Assembly (NCBI GenBank): GCA_029433525.1 | Contig: JAQTIF010000001.1 | Coordinates: forward strand, 868,001-932,000 | Source of the DNA: Enterobacteriaceae bacterium ESL0689 | GTDB lineage: Bacteria > Pseudomonadota > Gammaproteobacteria > Enterobacterales > Enterobacteriaceae | Length of the DNA: 64,000 bases | Reading direction: 5' to 3' | Part shown: in pieces, positions 55,801-64,000 of the stretch | Layout of the letters: each line of letters opens with the position of its first letter | How positions within the stretch are numbered: position 1 is the first letter of the stretch | Notes under the pieces: model-generated | Databases searched by the model: none | Seen by the model: the letters and a program-made list of their open reading frames with translations, nothing else | What the model was told of the DNA's origin: nothing | Translations under genes and position numbers: made by a program

Positions 55801-57292
55801 GTCTAATGCTGTAGTGAAATTTATTGTGCCAGCCGTGGTGGTTGCCGGTCTGGTGGTGGGACTGAAAAGTTGTAAGGGGGAGTCACCATCAAAGAATGCC
55901 TCAGAGAGTACATCGGCAGAAGTATCAACAGTATTGAACAATCTCTCACCGGATGAGCTTAAGGTCCTCGGTGTGGAAGGTGATACATCGCAAGATACCT
56001 TGCGCACACTGATTGGCAGGCTGAACGACGTTCGTGATCGTCAGAAAGTGCTGGATAAACAGAACACAGATTTACTGAAAGAGAACGAGCTATTGCGTAA
56101 GCGCGGAACCAATGTATCCGGTCAGGTTAATGAAGCCGTTGATGAATTACGCCAGGAGTATGACAAACGCCAGCAACAGCTACAAAGTGAGCAGAAAAGC
56201 TTGCTAGAGAAAGTACAGGAATTGACTGAGCAGCTAAAGCATCCAGGCAGTGAGACGGCGAACAATAGTGATATTCCGCCCGGGATCGGCCTGGATGGTC
56301 TCGGCAGTAGTCTTCATGGTACAGCGACACCGGGCAATGATGGGCTGATATGGGTATCGCCAGAGGATCAACAGATTAGCGATCCGCGCGATGTTGCCAG
56401 TGGTAAGGCTTCACTGCAGTTTCCCACCTCGTTTCTGGACAATAATCCGCTGACCCGACAGAAAGCAGCCTATGAGCAGCAGGCTAAGGGGTATTCCAGC
56501 GAAAAGGGCGCACAGGAAACAGCCGAACCAGTCTATACCTTGCCGGAAAACTCAACACTGGTGGGGAGCCGGGCAATGACGGCACTACTGGGGCGTATTC
56601 CGGTTAATGGTACCGTGACAGATCCGTACCCCTTTAAGGTGCTTATTGGCAAAGATAATCTGACGGCAAATGGTATTGATTTGCCTGATGTGGAAGGGGC
56701 GATTGTCTCCGGCAGCGCCAGCGGCGACTGGACACTCTCCTGCGTGCGGGGTCAGGTGAACAGTATTACCTTTGTCTTTGCTGACGGCACAGTTCGTACC
56801 GTACCTCAGCCGGACGCTAGCGGAAAAAATACCGGTAACGGCAATACGCAGAATAAAACCGGTACTGACGGAGGCATCGGCTGGATTTCGGATAATGACG
56901 GTATCCCCTGTATCAGCGGTACCCGCAAGTCTAATGCGTCAACCTATCTGCCTACTCTCTTTGCGCTCTCTGCAGCCAGTGCGGCCGGAGAAGCTTTCAG
57001 TGAAGGACAGTACACCACACAAAATAATGTTAACGGCATCTCCTCCACCCTGACCGGCAGTGCTGGTGAAGCGGCAATGGGAAAAGCCCTTTCCGGCGGG
57101 ATGAGCGAGACCACGGAGTGGGTGAAACAACGTTATGGTCAGACCTTCGATGCGATTTATGTACCACCAGGCGCGAAGCTGGCGGTACATATCACACGCC
57201 AGCTTGCTATCGATTATGAAGATAATGGTCGCCGGGTACGCTATGACTTCGTGTTACCCGCTGATGCCAGTGACAATGATGGTCTGGATTAA
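55790..57292 (+). CDS. TraB/VirB10-like ICE protein, TIGR03752 family
   Basis: A 500-residue envelope-spanning protein: N-terminal membrane anchor (about 9-25, FIVPAVVVAGLVVGLKS), a periplasmic coiled coil (about 75-150, KVLDKQNTDLLKENELLRKR), then the TraB-type domain (STLVGSRAMTALLGRIPVNG, GDWTLSCVRGQVNSITFVFA) and a C-terminal channel segment (YVPPGAKLAVHITRQLAIDY). It would link inner and outer membrane parts of the pore. AAAAAGGAGAC precedes ATG 55790, inside the previous gene. Confidence 0.85.
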   Translation: MQIKSNAVVKFIVPAVVVAGLVVGLKSCKGESPSKNASESTSAEVSTVLNNLSPDELKVLGVEGDTSQDTLRTLIGRLNDVRDRQKVLDKQNTDLLKENELLRKRGTNVSGQVNEAVDELRQEYDKRQQQLQSEQKSLLEKVQELTEQLKHPGSETANNSDIPPGIGLDGLGSSLHGTATPGNDGLIWVSPEDQQISDPRDVASGKASLQFPTSFLDNNPLTRQKAAYEQQAKGYSSEKGAQETAEPVYTLPENSTLVGSRAMTALLGRIPVNGTVTDPYPFKVLIGKDNLTANGIDLPDVEGAIVSGSASGDWTLSCVRGQVNSITFVFADGTVRTVPQPDASGKNTGNGNTQNKTGTDGGIGWISDNDGIPCISGTRKSNASTYLPTLFALSAASAAGEAFSEGQYTTQNNVNGISSTLTGSAGEAAMGKALSGGMSETTEWVKQRYGQTFDAIYVPPGAKLAVHITRQLAIDYEDNGRRVRYDFVLPADASDNDGLD

Positions 57293-57305
57293 GGAGCCAA
57301 ACAGA

Positions 57306-57731
57306 ATGATTCAGAATAATGGTAACCGGCTGATTTCAGCTCTCTGGATAGTGACTTTATTACTCAGTGGCTGTTCAACAACAAAAGAAGAAATCCTGCC
57401 CACTGGTGAGCATACCATGCTGGAACTGTGGAATGGCGCTGAAGGTGAAGGCAACAGCGCCCGCCAGTCGGCGGCAGCAAGGGAAACATTGCGGCGTCCG
57501 CTCACTGACGATGAGCGGCAAAAGGTCATTCAGGATGATCAGAATTACAGCCGGACGCAGGAGAGTGAAATTTCGCAGCAATTTTCCCGCTTGCCTAACC
57601 CGGATATGGTGATGTACCTGTATCCTCACCTGGCGGGTGGTAATATGCCTGTGCCGGGATATAGTACAGTGTTTCCCTTCTACAGCCAGACACAGTATGC
57701 GATGCCTGGCGAGCGTACGGAGGCACTGTGA
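57306..57731 (+). CDS. ICE transfer lipoprotein, TIGR03751 family
   Basis: A 141-residue lipoprotein from ATG 57306, preceded by AAGGAG. The signal MIQNNGNRLISALWIVTLLL ends in lipobox LSGC (Cys 23), then EILPTGEHTMLELWNGAEGE, RRPLTDDERQKV and the family end LPNPDMVMYLYPHLAGGNMP with VPGYSTVFPFY. It is TraV/VirB7-like by position, between the TraB-like protein and the ATPase. A longer in-frame start (57135) lies inside the upstream gene and would hide the signal. Confidence 0.85.
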   Translation: MIQNNGNRLISALWIVTLLLSGCSTTKEEILPTGEHTMLELWNGAEGEGNSARQSAAARETLRRPLTDDERQKVIQDDQNYSRTQESEISQQFSRLPNPDMVMYLYPHLAGGNMPVPGYSTVFPFYSQTQYAMPGERTEAL

Positions 57732-60571
57732 TGTTCTCTCTTTTTAATCGTAAAAAAGCGACTCATCAGAATAGTCCGGTGGAGGTATCAGCCGAAGCGT
57801 GTGCTTCCTCTTTCGCTGTTAATGGTCGTGAGCCACTGATGCGCCCAGGACAAATGACCCGGCAGGATGAGGCAAAAATTTATCACGCCAATCCATCCAT
57901 CATTGATTATCTGCCGTGGGTAGAATTCCTTGATGAAGAACAGTGCCTTCTGCTTGAAGACGGTATTTCAGTCGGTGCGATTTATGACGTCACGCCAGTG
58001 GCCACGGAAGGGCGCACAGACGAACGTCTGGAGCAGATCCGTGATACGGTAGAAGACGCGCTCCAGGATAGTTTTGACGAGCATGATGAGAATCCGTGGG
58101 TGGTACAGTTTTTCTGCCAGGATGAGGATGATACTGAGGCTTATCTGAACCACTTACGTGGCTATGTAAAACCCCATGCCCGGCAAACCGAATATACTGA
58201 GGCCTGGCTAGCTGAAATGAGCCGTCATATTCGCAACATTTCCCGGCCAGAAGGGCTGTTTACCGATGCACTGGTCACCGGGCAACCGTGGCGTGGTCAG
58301 CAACGCCGTACCCGGATGGTGATTTATCGCTGGCTGGGCAAGGCTTCCCGTGATCCTATGCCACCTGTAGCGATGCTGAATCAGGTCAGCGATCGGGTGG
58401 TCAGTGCCCTGGGGGGGGCGGGTATTCGCTGTACCCGGCAGAATGGCCTGCAGGTACATAACTGGCTGCTGCGTTTGTTTAATCCCTCTCCTGACTGGGT
58501 GGATAAATCCATACTGTACCGTCAGGCGGCCTATGCTGATCAGCGAGATATTCCGGATGGTATATTGCCCGTCAGCAATGATTTCGCTGAAACGTTATGG
58601 TTTACCCCACCGGTGTCCGATCTGGAAAATGGTGTGTGGTGGATAGACAATAAACCGCACTGTGCGCTGCCAGTTGAAAGATTGCGTACCCCTCCGGAAC
58701 CTGGCACCATCACTGGCGAACAGACTCGCGGTGAGAAAAAAATTAATGCACTGATGGATATGTTTCCAGAAGGCACCCTGTTGTGCATGACGATTGTCAT
58801 TCAGCCACAGGATCGGCTGGAAGAGCAATTTAATCGCCTGTCGAAAAATGCTGTCGGGGAGAATACCGAATCTGTTCGTGTCCGTCAGGATGTAAAAACA
58901 GTGAAAGAGTGCCTGGGAAACAGGCATAAGCTATATCGTGCTGGTATGACCTTCCTGCTACATGGTGACAATCTGGATAATCTGCAGCGTAAACGTCTTG
59001 AACTGACGACTGTCTTGTTAGGCGCTGGTTTGCAGCCAATTCGTCCGGAATTTGAGGTGGCACCATTAAATAGCTGGCTACGGGCATTGCCGATGTGCTT
59101 TAACCCGGACAGCGATAAAAAACACTGGTACACCCGACTGACCTGGGTGCAACACCTTGCAGGACTGTTGCCGGTTACCGGACGGGAAACCGGCACAGGG
59201 AATCCAGGGTTTAGCTTTTTTAATCGCGGTGGCGATATTCTGACATTCGATCCGCTAAACAAATATGACCGAACCCAGAACGCGCATCTGCTGTTATTTG
59301 GGCCGACGGGGGCGGGTAAGTCGGCTACGTTGTGCTATGCCTTTTCACAGTTGATGGCAGTTCATCGACCCCGCTTGTTTATTGCAGAAGCGGGAAACAG
59401 TTTTGGTCTGCAGGCTGATTATTTTGCAAGCCTCGGTCTGTCTGTTAACAAAATAAGTATCAAACCAGGCAGTGGTGTAAGTCTGCCGCCGTTTGCTGAT
59501 GCGCATAAACTGGTTGAAGAAGGACTGGCAGTCCATTCCGTTGATGAAAGTGAGCTTCCCGATATTGATGCTGACAGTGACCAGGAAGACGAAGATAAAC
59601 GGGATATTCTCGGTGAAATGGAGATTTCAGCCCGCATGATGATAACAGGCGGTGATCCGAAAGAAGAAGCTGAGATGAAGCGTGCTGACAGAGCGATGAT
59701 TCGCGAAGCGTTGTTAATGGCCGCTCATGCGACATACAAAGAAGGCCGACAGATGTTACCTGCTGATTTACAGAGCGCATTGTATAGCCTCGCAAATGAT
59801 GACGGTCAGAATGTTCGCAGTGCTTCACGGCAGGCAAAAGCCTCTGAGATGGCGGAATCACTGGGCATGTTTACCCAGGCAGGTAGTTTTGAAGCAGAGC
59901 TGTTCAATCGTGAGGGCGAACTGTGGCCGGAGGCAGATATTACTCTGGTGGATTTAGGACATCTGGCGCGTGAAGGCTATGAAGCGCAGATGGCGCTGAC
60001 TATGGTCTCAATGACCAATATGATTAACAATATTGCAGAGCGTGATCAGTATCTTGGCCGCGACATTGTTTTCGCGGTGGATGAAGCGCATATCGTGACA
60101 GTCAATCCGCTATTGTCACCGTATATGACAAAAGTGGTTAAAATGTGGCGAAAGTTAGGTGCCTGGTTATGGCTGGCCACACAGAACCTGAAGGATTTTC
60201 CGGATATCGCGGAAAAGATGCTGAATATGGCGGAGTGGTGGGTCTGTTTGACCATGCCACCGGAAGAAGTCAAAGATATCAGCCGGTTTCGGGCGTTAAC
60301 GCCTGAACAGGAAGCGGTTCTGATTTCAGCGCGTAAGCAATCAGGTTGCTATACCGAAGGGGTCGTACTGGCGAAGCGTATTGAAGCGTTATTTCGTGCT
60401 GTTCCTCCCAGTTTATATCTTGCACTGGGGATGACAGAAAAAGAGGAAAAGGCCGAACGTCGGGCATTGATGCGTGAGCATCAATGTAGCGAACTGGAAG
60501 CAGCGAAGCTGATTGCCCGTAAGCTGGACAAGTTGCGCGGACTGGCTAACGAGGAGATCACGACAGTATGA
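57731..60571 (+). CDS. Conjugative transfer ATPase, TraC/VirB4-type (PFL_4706 family)
   Basis: A 946-residue ATPase that drives pilus and pore assembly. ATG 57731, after GGAGG, overlaps the lipoprotein stop. Motifs: the N-terminal TraC-type region (YLPWVEFLDEEQCLLLEDGI), Walker A LLLFGPTGAGKSATLCYAFS (about 523), and Walker B DIVFAVDEAHIV (about 778) followed by MWRKLGAWLWLATQNLKDF. A charged insertion rich in Asp/Glu (about 605-620) lies between the Walker motifs. It is full length and undamaged. Confidence 0.93.
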   Translation: MFSLFNRKKATHQNSPVEVSAEACASSFAVNGREPLMRPGQMTRQDEAKIYHANPSIIDYLPWVEFLDEEQCLLLEDGISVGAIYDVTPVATEGRTDERLEQIRDTVEDALQDSFDEHDENPWVVQFFCQDEDDTEAYLNHLRGYVKPHARQTEYTEAWLAEMSRHIRNISRPEGLFTDALVTGQPWRGQQRRTRMVIYRWLGKASRDPMPPVAMLNQVSDRVVSALGGAGIRCTRQNGLQVHNWLLRLFNPSPDWVDKSILYRQAAYADQRDIPDGILPVSNDFAETLWFTPPVSDLENGVWWIDNKPHCALPVERLRTPPEPGTITGEQTRGEKKINALMDMFPEGTLLCMTIVIQPQDRLEEQFNRLSKNAVGENTESVRVRQDVKTVKECLGNRHKLYRAGMTFLLHGDNLDNLQRKRLELTTVLLGAGLQPIRPEFEVAPLNSWLRALPMCFNPDSDKKHWYTRLTWVQHLAGLLPVTGRETGTGNPGFSFFNRGGDILTFDPLNKYDRTQNAHLLLFGPTGAGKSATLCYAFSQLMAVHRPRLFIAEAGNSFGLQADYFASLGLSVNKISIKPGSGVSLPPFADAHKLVEEGLAVHSVDESELPDIDADSDQEDEDKRDILGEMEISARMMITGGDPKEEAEMKRADRAMIREALLMAAHATYKEGRQMLPADLQSALYSLANDDGQNVRSASRQAKASEMAESLGMFTQAGSFEAELFNREGELWPEADITLVDLGHLAREGYEAQMALTMVSMTNMINNIAERDQYLGRDIVFAVDEAHIVTVNPLLSPYMTKVVKMWRKLGAWLWLATQNLKDFPDIAEKMLNMAEWWVCLTMPPEEVKDISRFRALTPEQEAVLISARKQSGCYTEGVVLAKRIEALFRAVPPSLYLALGMTEKEEKAERRALMREHQCSELEAAKLIARKLDKLRGLANEEITTV

Positions 60572-60957
60572 TAACGTTAAAGTATTTAACTCCTCACGTT
60601 GCCAGCAACAATGCTCACCTGAACAGTAATGTATTCACACTACTGCCACAGGGTGAACCGGTGATATCTGCGATAACAAAAGCAAATCTTCAGCGACTGG
60701 GAAAACATATCAAACAGCATCTGATAGTGCCATTAACGGTGACATGTCATCCACATCGGGTGGGGTTACACAGTTGTGTAGCAGTTACTGTAACGGGGCG
60801 GATCTGTCAGCAGGTGAATATTCTGATCACAGTGAATGGGCGGGGAAGCTGGCCAACGGAAGAAGAGTATGACCATCCACGATGGTATATCACCGTGGCG
60901 GATGCGGCGGATCTGGTTTATCTGGTGTTGTGGCTTAATAGTTTGATTGTTCACTAA
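60568..60957 (+). CDS. Hypothetical protein after the TraC-like ATPase
   Basis: A 129-residue protein I do not recognise. It has no signal peptide; the sequence is mixed alpha/beta (VFTLLPQGEPVISAITKANL, VALTVTCHP-like strand, VCVAVTVTGRICQQVNILIT-like strand) with a hydrophobic end (AADLVYLVLWLNSLIVH) that could be a membrane-associated helix. It is coupled to the ATPase gene (ATGA) and closed by a terminator. Confidence 0.65.
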   Translation: MITLKYLTPHVASNNAHLNSNVFTLLPQGEPVISAITKANLQRLGKHIKQHLIVPLTVTCHPHRVGLHSCVAVTVTGRICQQVNILITVNGRGSWPTEEEYDHPRWYITVADAADLVYLVLWLNSLIVH

Positions 60958-60964
60958 TGAAAGC

Positions 60965-60987
60965 CCCGTCATTCAGGACGGGGTTTA
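60965..60987 (+). terminator. Hairpin terminator after 60957
   Basis: CCCCGTC and GACGGGG pair around ATTCAG and are followed by TTT. It divides the transfer operon, so the TIGR03757 gene probably has its own promoter in the 123 bp that follow. Confidence 0.7.
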
Positions 60988-61110
60988 CCTGTACAAAATC
61001 TTCTCATAAAACCCGCGATTAATTTCTGATATTGCATTTTTAGTTTTTTGCAGCTTTTCACATGACTGACGAGCACGCTGTCAGGCGATATATCTGACGG
61101 AGTTGTTCTC

Positions 61111-61518
61111 ATGAAATGGCAAGCTTTTATCATATTTATATTGCCGGTGTTATTACCGGTATCGGTTATGGCTGGCACGGTAGTCTATACCACTCGCCAG
61201 CACTTACCTGTAAATCTTTCTCCAGATATCGCAATGGTATTGCTGGATGAGCCTGAGCACCTGCAGACGAAAATATTTGGTCAGCTTCCGGTTGATCCAG
61301 ACCAGGCAACTGAGCAGGTGAAACAGGTGATTTCTTCCCCCGGGTGGCAACAAAAACAGCAGCAGCTGGTGACGGCCTATCACCAGCTGGTACATGCCTG
61401 GGAGCTTGGTATCCACAAAGTTCCCGCTGTTGTTTTTAATGATCGCGATGTGATTTATGGCACAACTGATGTAGCGAAGGCTCAGGCGCTGTGGCTACAG
61501 GCAGGAGGTGGAAGATGA
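61111..61518 (+). CDS. ICE transfer protein, TIGR03757 family
   Basis: A 135-residue exported protein with signal peptide MKWQAFIIFILPVLLPVSVMA. The mature domain (GTVVYTTRQHLPVNLSPDIA, VISSPGWQQKQQQLVTAYHQ, WELGIHKVPAVVFNDRDVIY) is thioredoxin-like without a CxxC, as in the DUF1525/TIGR03757 family, which resembles TrbC-type assembly proteins. The ATG follows a GGAG site and the stop overlaps the next ATG. Confidence 0.82.
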   Translation: MKWQAFIIFILPVLLPVSVMAGTVVYTTRQHLPVNLSPDIAMVLLDEPEHLQTKIFGQLPVDPDQATEQVKQVISSPGWQQKQQQLVTAYHQLVHAWELGIHKVPAVVFNDRDVIYGTTDVAKAQALWLQAGGGR

Positions 61519-62507
61519 AACACCCTCCATCCCGGATCAGGAAAACACTTTGTTCCGCCGCTGTCGCGACTGTTCTGGCCACTGCGTCAATACCTGTCGC
61601 GCTCGCGGTATTGAATACGGCACAAATAACGGCCAGCGCAGTAACGCAGGACTGTATTAACTGGCGGGTAAGTGGCATCTGCTACTGGTTATTCTGTACA
61701 GCATTTGGCTGCAGTGTAAAAACGTCAGTAAAAGTCACTCATTTCATTCCGGAAGTAGTGGTATCGACCTACGTGGCACCGGGTGGAAATCCCTGGATAG
61801 AGATGGCGTTAGTCAGCCAGACGGCAAGTGGACTGGAAAATATCGCTACAGGAACACTATCCGGCGTGTCTGTTGGTGGCGCTAATCCGGCGGATATGAA
61901 GTATCAGGGACAGCGTAAATCCAGTATTCGCTTTAAATACGCAGATGCAATCGGGCATCCGTCCACGTCTCTTATCGGCGGCAGTATCGCGGGATATTCC
62001 TGTGACAGCGCTGCCATCCCCCTGATGCCGTATTTTCTCAGTACCCTGGATTCGATTGCATGGCGAACAGGTATTCCGGAATCACTGTATCCCGAAGCAC
62101 TGATACCTGGTCGCCGGGAAATAGGTAATCAGATGTACGGAAACATGTGGGGTAATGTTTATCCGCGTTCTGGGTTTGTTAGCCAGACTGATGATGACAA
62201 AGCGTCAGCAGTGGTGGCACAGCGCGTGGCAGACATTATTACCCGCACAGGTCAGCCACATGTATATCAGGTGCTGAGGGGAACGCATCGTAATGGTTAC
62301 TGGCCACCTGGGGAAGTTATGGAAAACACCGGCACTAAAAATCATAAGTGGCAGCGCCTGGCGCCGCAGATGACGCAAAGTTGTGCCGTATTTCCGGACG
62401 GCGAGCATAGTACCAGCAGTGATAACAACGAAGCTTTTGCACTATGGAGGCCTTATAGCTGCTGTAAGCGTATGGGACAGACATTCCTTAGAAGTATTGA
62501 CTTTTGA
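61515..62507 (+). CDS. TraU-like ICE protein, TIGR03756 family
   Basis: A 330-residue exported protein from ATG 61515 (overlapping the TIGR03757 stop) with a signal peptide ending near VALA. Cysteine-rich features typical of TraU follow: DCINWRVSGICYWLFCTAFG, SVKVTHFIPEVVVSTY, GYSCDSAAIPLMPYFLSTLD and the C-terminal CCKRMGQTF. TraU-type proteins are periplasmic and act in DNA transfer and mating-pair stabilisation. A longer frame from 61491 lies in the previous gene. Confidence 0.83.
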   Translation: MKHPPSRIRKTLCSAAVATVLATASIPVALAVLNTAQITASAVTQDCINWRVSGICYWLFCTAFGCSVKTSVKVTHFIPEVVVSTYVAPGGNPWIEMALVSQTASGLENIATGTLSGVSVGGANPADMKYQGQRKSSIRFKYADAIGHPSTSLIGGSIAGYSCDSAAIPLMPYFLSTLDSIAWRTGIPESLYPEALIPGRREIGNQMYGNMWGNVYPRSGFVSQTDDDKASAVVAQRVADIITRTGQPHVYQVLRGTHRNGYWPPGEVMENTGTKNHKWQRLAPQMTQSCAVFPDGEHSTSSDNNEAFALWRPYSCCKRMGQTFLRSIDF

Positions 62508-62518
62508 CGAGGTAAAAC

Positions 62519-63946
62519 ATGCATATCGAAAAATCTAAATGGGTAGCTAGCGCCGTATTCTTCCTGATCGGAATAGCAGGAACAGTATTAGCGGATATTT
62601 CACTGCCGCAGGTTAATAACAGTGCTTTGGGTTATGGAAAATCCGTTGATGGCGCAGTCTCCGATAAATTGTTTTATACCCTGGGCGGCGGGTCGGTGAT
62701 ATCGCAACCGGCAACACGCAATAATATGAAAAAACTGGGGCTAAATACCGAGTGGAGCAGTGATCTGATGTGTGGGAATTTTGATCTTAAAACCACAGTG
62801 GGCAATCAGTTAAATGGCGTCACAGACGGTTTTAAAAACTTGATGGGAGAAGTTATTCAGGGAGCAACGGGGGCGGTTGCCAGTATGCCAGCAATGCTGA
62901 TCCAGCGAGCCAATCCCGGATTGTATGACATGCTGACTAACGGTGTATTGCAGGCGAACGTCTCGTTCGACAAAGCGCAGTTAAATTGCCAGAACATGGC
63001 GAAGAGAATGATGGATTTCAGTAATACCAGCAAATGGACTCAGCAGGCCATGCTGGAAGAGTACAAGTCTATTGTTAATAGCGGTGATACAGATGCTGTA
63101 CGTATTAATGAGGCAGGGCGCAAGGCTTCCGGTAATAAAGGTAGTAACTGGATTGGTGGGAAACAGCGTGGAGGCACTGGTCAACCTGCAATTAAACCTA
63201 TATACGATCTGGTAACTGCGGGGTTTAATATGATGAATGATTTGCCGGTAATCAGTACACAATCTGTTAGCAAAAGTAATTGTAACGGCGGTGTTTGCAG
63301 TAAATTTAGCAATTCTGAAGAGGCAGCGAAGGCCGTAGTGAAAGTATTGGGTGATAAATCATTACGAACCTGCGGCAATGCCTCGAAATGTATCAATGGT
63401 AAAGAAGATGATCAGCCGGGTTTATTTGTGGCTGGGACAGGATTTGCTCCATTGTTTGAGGAAGCGACAAAAGTTAATACAGAACAACTAGTAAAACTGG
63501 TTAACGGTACTGTGAAACCTACAGCTACTGAACTGGCAAAGCTGAAAACAGGCGGGATGCCAATAACAGCGAATGTTATCAGGGCGTTGCAACGTGATCC
63601 GGATAATACGGCATTAACGGCTCGATTAGCTGGAGAGTTGGCCATGTCTGACACAGTAGAAACAGCATTATTAATGAGACGGATGTTGATAACAGGTATG
63701 TCTGAGCCTAATGCCGCGTCTCATGAGGCTGCATTGCAGGAAGGAGAACGCCGTATTGATGCACTCGATCGCGAAATTATAGCATTGAAGAATGAAATGG
63801 ATTTGAAACGCGAGCTGGCACAAAACTCGGTGCTGACTATTATCGAACGGGATAATCAGCGCGTTACAACAAATCCACAAATCCAGTCCGATGATAGTAC
63901 TGATAAACATTTCAGTCAGATGCCAATGCCAGAAGATAGCAAATAA
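62519..63946 (+). CDS. TraH-like ICE protein, PFL_4711 / TIGR03755
   Basis: A 475-residue exported protein with signal peptide ending about TVLA (residue 25). Family segments: YTLGGGSVISQPATRNNMKK, WSSDLMCGNFDLKTTVGNQL, MLIQRANPGLYDMLTNGVLQ, NWIGGKQRGGTGQPAIKPIY and a C-terminal coiled coil (AALQEGERRIDALDREIIAL). It occupies the TraH place of the F-like pore and would sit in the periplasm. The GAGGTAAAAC site precedes ATG 62519. Confidence 0.83.
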   Translation: MHIEKSKWVASAVFFLIGIAGTVLADISLPQVNNSALGYGKSVDGAVSDKLFYTLGGGSVISQPATRNNMKKLGLNTEWSSDLMCGNFDLKTTVGNQLNGVTDGFKNLMGEVIQGATGAVASMPAMLIQRANPGLYDMLTNGVLQANVSFDKAQLNCQNMAKRMMDFSNTSKWTQQAMLEEYKSIVNSGDTDAVRINEAGRKASGNKGSNWIGGKQRGGTGQPAIKPIYDLVTAGFNMMNDLPVISTQSVSKSNCNGGVCSKFSNSEEAAKAVVKVLGDKSLRTCGNASKCINGKEDDQPGLFVAGTGFAPLFEEATKVNTEQLVKLVNGTVKPTATELAKLKTGGMPITANVIRALQRDPDNTALTARLAGELAMSDTVETALLMRRMLITGMSEPNAASHEAALQEGERRIDALDREIIALKNEMDLKRELAQNSVLTIIERDNQRVTTNPQIQSDDSTDKHFSQMPMPEDSK

Positions 63947-63955
63947 GGATCAGAT

Positions 63956-64000
63956 ATGTATCAGATGAATGGAAAGCGTATTTTTGTTCGCGCCAGTCTT
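63956..64000 (+). CDS. Start of the next transfer gene, truncated by the window
   Basis: Nine bases after the TIGR03755 stop, an ATG preceded by AAGGATC opens MYQMNGKRIFVRASL and runs off the window. In related ICEs this place is followed by a small membrane protein and a TraG-like gene; 15 codons are too few to say which. Confidence 0.6.
   Translation, partial: MYQMNGKRIFVRASL

Overview
The left half of the window is enterobacterial core chromosome. Gene order surA-pdxA-rsmA-apaG-apaH / folA / carB-carA / dapB / rihC / ispH / lspA-ileS-ribF / rpsT / dnaJ-dnaK / mog matches, inverted, the first minutes of the Escherichia coli map, and the proteins read as clear orthologues. The host is therefore a member of Enterobacterales. 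It is not E. coli or Salmonella: fkpB is reduced to a scar, nhaA/nhaR and the genes around satP and talB are missing, ileS carries an 11-residue insertion, and a Fur-box-preceded iron-type ABC transporter lies between dnaK and mog. I cannot name the genus.

From 24.3 to 33.9 kb is a decayed accessory zone. It holds a frameshifted vgrG fused to the tail of a Sel1-repeat gene, an orphan type VI secretion block (tssF, tssG, tssJ, tssA), a DUF4160 gene broken by a 144-bp MITE-like element and followed by an intact DUF2442 partner, one complete IS1-family element abutting the 3' half of an older IS1 copy, and the first 40 codons of a P4-type integrase. The integrase fragment reads away from a partial tRNA-Phe sequence at 33908-33957, an att site.

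From 34.0 kb to the right edge is most of the maintenance and transfer backbone of an integrating conjugative element of the SPI-7/PFGI-1/ICEclc type. Maintenance and replication genes come first: soj/ParA, a small unknown, DnaB-like helicase, ParB-like, DUF2857, a STY4528-type replication protein, an AcaB/PFL_4669-type protein, TopB and a STY4534-type SSB-like protein. Then come a damaged DnaQ-like exonuclease and the mating-pore genes: PilL-like lipoprotein, TIGR03759, lytic transglycosylase, PFL_4695, a membrane Mrr-type nuclease, TraD, TIGR03747, RAQPRD, TIGR03758, 03745, 03750, 03746, 03749, 03752 and 03751, the TraC/VirB4-type ATPase, and TIGR03757, 03756 and 03755. Relaxase, the element's own intact integrase and the far att site lie beyond the window.

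The most interesting structures are DNA and RNA elements in the ICE replication region. Four 15-bp palindromes and three nested palindromes lie inside the replication gene (39740-39946), followed directly by twelve exact-period 36-bp repeats, each built around a 17-bp palindrome (40320-40751). A structured leader before the SSB-like gene (44144-44219) has one segment that can pair either with an upstream hairpin loop or with the Shine-Dalgarno sequence. The integrase-att-soj junction is what tandem or circular ICE copies would give. Family names rest on recalled family features and gene order, not on a database search.
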